From Roseburia hominis A2-183 (GTDB taxonomy: Bacteria; Bacillota; Clostridia; Lachnospirales; Lachnospiraceae): a stretch of DNA of 64,000 bases. Below the pieces are notes generated by a model. The model was not told where the DNA came from. It was given only the letters and a program-made list of their open reading frames with translations, and searched no databases. The stretch covers positions 2,835,501 through 2,899,500 of the forward strand of contig NC_015977.1 of the NCBI RefSeq assembly GCF_000225345.1. The letters are read 5' to 3'. Both the position numbers and the translations under genes were made by a program. Shown here piece by piece: positions 60,976 through 64,000 of this stretch. Each line of letters begins with the position of its first letter. The stretch's first letter is position 1.

Positions 60976-63288
60976 TTGAATCGATGCGATTTTTCTTCTA
61001 TTAGCACTTGCTTAAAAAATCATATCAGCGAAAGTAATCAAATGAGTCAGCCTGATTTTTTATACGAATTATTTGAAGATTTTATGGATGATCCGGTAAA
61101 TCAGGATTTTTCAATGGACAACGGTCTGGTTTGCCGCTGGATGACTGGTCAGGCTAAAATCAGTCCTAAAATATCCGCTTACTATTCCAAGCCATCCAAT
61201 CAGGAAAAATTAGCCCATACCATCCACCAGAATCTTCTTCCACTGATGTCTGACTGTAATATGGCTATACAAGATATTTACACTTTATTCATTCAGGATG
61301 ACAGCATCTCAGATGCAAAAAAGAAAAATCTGACTCCCTTATATAAACCAGCCAGTTCAAGACTGCTGTTTCTTGCAAAACTGATTTCTTTTGGCATGGA
61401 ACGCCAATTCATCAAACGTAATACCAAAAATCAGAAGCTGCTCGCCGGAGGCGCTTTATCCCCCATTGTGCTGGATTATATTATGGACAGTGAGGTTCCG
61501 AAACCATGCCGTCATTTTATCGGAAGAGATAAAGAACTGGAAGAATTATATACCGTGCTTGAGGAAAACCGTCATGTTTTCCTTTGCGGAATCGCCGGAA
61601 TCGGAAAAAGTGAACTTGCCAAAGCCTACGCAAAGCGGTACATAAAGCAATACACCAATATACTTTATATAGAATATACCGGCAATCTTCATCAGGATAT
61701 TACTGACATGGATTTTATTGACGATCCGCCGGAAAGCACTGACCAGGAACGGTTTCAAAGACATAACCGTTTTCTGCGTTCCCTGAAATCTGATACTCTG
61801 CTTATCATAGATAATTTTAATGTCACTGCGACACAGGACAGCTTTCTGTCAGTAGTATTAAAATATCGCTGCCAGATTTTGTTTACAACCCGAAGCAAAC
61901 TGGATGAATACTGTACTCTGCCATTAAAAGAAATAGAGGATATGAACGCTCTCTTCCAGCTGGCATCAGTATTTTATTCAGAGGCAGACACGTACCGGGC
62001 AACAGTTGAAAAGATCATCGAAACTGTTCACTCTCATACTTTTGCCGTGGAACTGGCAGCAAAACTTCTGGAAAATGGAATCTCAACTCCAGACCAGTTA
62101 TTAACAAGACTTCAGGTGGAAAAAGCATCTTTCCATAACGAAGATAAAATTAAAATAATCAAAGATGGACAAAGCAGCAAAGCCACCTATTACAGTCATA
62201 TCCATACGCTGTTTTCTTTATACACTTTATCTCTTGAACAGCAGGATATCATGTGTAATATGTGCTTTCTTCCTTCCACCGGTATTTCTGCCCGTATATT
62301 TGCCAAATGGCTGGAAATGCCCACACTAAATGAAATCAACGATTTAATTGAGACTGGTTTCGTTCAGACAACAACACGTCGCACCATCTCTCTGCATCCG
62401 ATGATTCAGGAAATCACCCTTTCAGAGACAAAACCATCTGTAAGTAGCTGTCACATATTACTGGATTCTTTACAGAAAATATGTTTAATGCATGGAATTG
62501 AAGTCGATTATTACAAGAAGCTGTTTCAGACAGCAGGAAACATCATAGAATTGATTGAAAAAGATGATATACCAAAATATCTACTTTTTCTGGAAAATGT
62601 TTTTCCATATATGGATAATTATAATTACCAGAAAGGTATGAAAGCAATCATTCAGGAATTGAAAAATTTTTTGAAGCGTAAAGACATTGGCACCGATTCT
62701 GACCGGGCATTGTTACTGGATTTTCAGGCTACTCTTGAAATCAAGCCAGAAAAAGCAATAAAACTGGAAAAGGATGCACTTGCCCAGATAGAAAATATCA
62801 CTGCTGACAATGCTCGCCTTGTTTCCAACCTTCATGCCAATCTCGGTGGACTTTACCGCATGAACGGTCATCCCGATCTTGCAAGAGAACACATGGAAAA
62901 AAGTATCTCACTGCTTGACCAATTTAACCTGCTTCATATAAATGACAGCATACCTCAGATTGCCAATTATGCAATGTTCCTGACAGAACAGCAGGAACCC
63001 GAAAGAGGCATCTCTGAATTGCAAAAATTATCCGGCATCATCAAGGAATACCATTCCGATGACTGTCTGGATTATGCCAAAGTACAGGAAACCCTTGGAA
63101 CCATTTATCTGATGACTGCCAATCTTCCGCAAGCCAAAACACATTTTAAAAGAGCTTTCAAAATATATGAAAAGATCTGGGCTGATGAACCAGAAATGAT
63201 TGGAGCAAAATATCAGGAAATTCAGGAGTTATATCCACAGATTGGATTTTGCATTGGAAAAAATCTATCCGGTCTTTTAACAAAATAA
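60976..63288 (+). CDS. STAND-type (NB-ARC) NTPase with helical repeats
   Basis: A 770-residue signalling NTPase. Residues 1-170 form an unknown N-terminal helical domain. The NTPase has Walker A CGIAGIGKSEL (204-214), Walker B LLIIDNF (275-281) and a late winged-helix segment with a conserved His-Pro (SLHPMIQEIT). Residues about 500-760 are TPR-like helices (LHANLGGLYRMNG; LGTIYLMTANLPQAKTHFKRA). Such proteins serve as regulators or as sensors of phage proteins. It starts with TTG 60976, seven bases after AAGGGGA, and is convergent with an ABC transporter. Confidence 0.85.
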   Translation: MNRCDFSSISTCLKNHISESNQMSQPDFLYELFEDFMDDPVNQDFSMDNGLVCRWMTGQAKISPKISAYYSKPSNQEKLAHTIHQNLLPLMSDCNMAIQDIYTLFIQDDSISDAKKKNLTPLYKPASSRLLFLAKLISFGMERQFIKRNTKNQKLLAGGALSPIVLDYIMDSEVPKPCRHFIGRDKELEELYTVLEENRHVFLCGIAGIGKSELAKAYAKRYIKQYTNILYIEYTGNLHQDITDMDFIDDPPESTDQERFQRHNRFLRSLKSDTLLIIDNFNVTATQDSFLSVVLKYRCQILFTTRSKLDEYCTLPLKEIEDMNALFQLASVFYSEADTYRATVEKIIETVHSHTFAVELAAKLLENGISTPDQLLTRLQVEKASFHNEDKIKIIKDGQSSKATYYSHIHTLFSLYTLSLEQQDIMCNMCFLPSTGISARIFAKWLEMPTLNEINDLIETGFVQTTTRRTISLHPMIQEITLSETKPSVSSCHILLDSLQKICLMHGIEVDYYKKLFQTAGNIIELIEKDDIPKYLLFLENVFPYMDNYNYQKGMKAIIQELKNFLKRKDIGTDSDRALLLDFQATLEIKPEKAIKLEKDALAQIENITADNARLVSNLHANLGGLYRMNGHPDLAREHMEKSISLLDQFNLLHINDSIPQIANYAMFLTEQQEPERGISELQKLSGIIKEYHSDDCLDYAKVQETLGTIYLMTANLPQAKTHFKRAFKIYEKIWADEPEMIGAKYQEIQELYPQIGFCIGKNLSGLLTK

Positions 63289-63297
63289 GCATAATTT

Positions 63298-63320
63298 ACG
63301 GCGGGCAACTTGCCCGCCGT
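63298..63320. terminator. Bidirectional terminator between STAND and ABC genes
   Basis: ACGGCGGGCAA / TTGCCCGCCGT, flanked by AT-rich DNA on both sides. Confidence 0.8.
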
Positions 63321-63325
63321 TATAT

Positions 63326-64000
63326 TCAACTATTCGTCAAATAAATATATGCATCTTCCAAAGTGATATCATTATCCAGGACACAATTCTCATTTGGCTT
63401 TCCTTTGCTTAATACTTTCATATGAATTCCATTTTCTACATACTGCTTAGATGATATAGAATAATTGGCTTCTAACAAACGGGCTTCTTCTGCGTTTTGT
63501 ACCGTACAATTCCAAACACAGCCCTTTGCATTTTCCAGCAACCCACTCACGCTTCCAGAATATAAAAAACTTCCCTTTTTCATAATGGCAAGCTGTGTAC
63601 AGGTTGCTGCTAAATCTTCTACTACATGAGTGGAAAACAGCACAGTTCTATCCTTTGAAAAATCAACCAAAAGATTGCGGATCCTGATTCTTTCTTCCGG
63701 ATCTAACCCGGTGGTAGGTTCATCAATAATCAAAAAATCCGGATTATTAAGAAGTGCCTGTATGAGTCCGACACGTCTCTTCATACCACCAGATAATTGC
63801 CGCATTTTTTTATTCTGATGCTCTGTAAGAGAAGTCTTTTCCAGATAATAGGTAATTCTTTGTTCGAGGTCATTTCTGGCTACTCCTGACAGTCCCCCCA
63901 TATATACAAGACATTCTTTCACCGTAAGATTCGGATATAAGTCGATTTCCTGTGGAAGATAACCAATCTTTTTCTGTATTTTCTCATAATTTCCCTCGTT
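63326..64000 (-). CDS. ABC transporter ATP-binding protein, N-terminus beyond window edge
   Basis: The frame runs open off the right edge; 224 codons are visible. Q-loop YLPQEIDLYPNL, signature RQLSGGMKRRVG, Walker B FLIIDEPTTGLDPEERIRI and the switch His in LFSTHVVED are present; the P-loop is outside. The C-terminal ~80 residues are an extra domain after the ATPase. It resembles ATPases of antibiotic or lipid exporters; the permease should lie just beyond the window. It may be regulated by the neighbouring STAND protein, by context only. Confidence 0.88.
   Translation of the reverse strand, partial: NEGNYEKIQKKIGYLPQEIDLYPNLTVKECLVYMGGLSGVARNDLEQRITYYLEKTSLTEHQNKKMRQLSGGMKRRVGLIQALLNNPDFLIIDEPTTGLDPEERIRIRNLLVDFSKDRTVLFSTHVVEDLAATCTQLAIMKKGSFLYSGSVSGLLENAKGCVWNCTVQNAEEARLLEANYSISSKQYVENGIHMKVLSKGKPNENCVLDNDITLEDAYIYLTNS

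Overview
The window looks like a chromosome segment from an anaerobic, spore-forming Firmicute of the Lachnospiraceae (Roseburia/Agathobacter/Coprococcus-like). The evidence is sporulation genes of clostridial type (spoIIID, sipL with SPOCS plus LysM domains, spoVG, and two good sigma-E promoters), a paired glgC/glgD, a DnaD/DnaI-type helicase loader pair, a GlmU shortened to its uridylyltransferase half, and strong AGGAGG ribosome-binding sites. Genus is an inference. No rRNA, tRNA or CRISPR array was seen.

Layout. 0.1-6 kb: HAD and Nudix hydrolases, guaA, a CmpB-like membrane protein, an HD protein and a sensor diguanylate cyclase. 5.8-8.8 kb: spoIIID and a MIF-like tautomerase read divergently from interlocked promoters, then a second membrane diguanylate cyclase. 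8.8-21 kb: shikimate genes (aroK, aroE), map, yqeY, a PcsB-like NlpC/P60 hydrolase, a CD225 protein with a YGQNNA-repeat tail, veg-sipL, a sigma-E-driven lipoprotein, plsC, then a roughly 620-bp inverted repeat and a PrsA-like lipoprotein. 21-29 kb: mfd-pth-glmU, then spoVG and glgDC. 29-34 kb: murC, dnaD, dnaI and prs, with paired DnaA boxes. 34-42.7 kb: a Lys/Ala-rich protein, an HPr variant, a large propeller-like exported protein, small conserved proteins, a TetR remnant, a SulP transporter and the C-terminal part of a chemoreceptor gene.

At about 42.72-42.73 kb the chemoreceptor gene is cut and the DNA changes to an AT-richer accessory region that continues to the window end. It holds a truncated ORF6N gene, a BcgI-like restriction-modification system whose specificity gene is split by a run of ten Gs, a decayed RNA methyltransferase end, HEPN, HNH, DUF1016 nuclease, DUF2971 and UPF0489 genes, an IS3 remnant, a Van-like two-component system with a secreted partner, a TIR-like protein, a large serine recombinase, a GNAT toxin-antitoxin pair, a 44-residue small gene, a STAND NTPase with helical repeats, and the start of an ABC transporter. 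This reads as a defence and mobile-element island inserted in the chemoreceptor gene.

The strongest new signal is the restriction system. One polypeptide carries nuclease and methyltransferase parts, and its specificity subunit is broken into two recognition halves exactly at the G10 tract. With 8 or 11 Gs the halves would join into one protein of about 349 residues, so strand slippage should switch the specificity of the system on, off or between forms. The other notable items are the 620-bp inverted repeat, the overlapping sigma-A/sigma-E promoters at spoIIID, and the HEPN/HNH/UPF0489/DUF2971 gene set.
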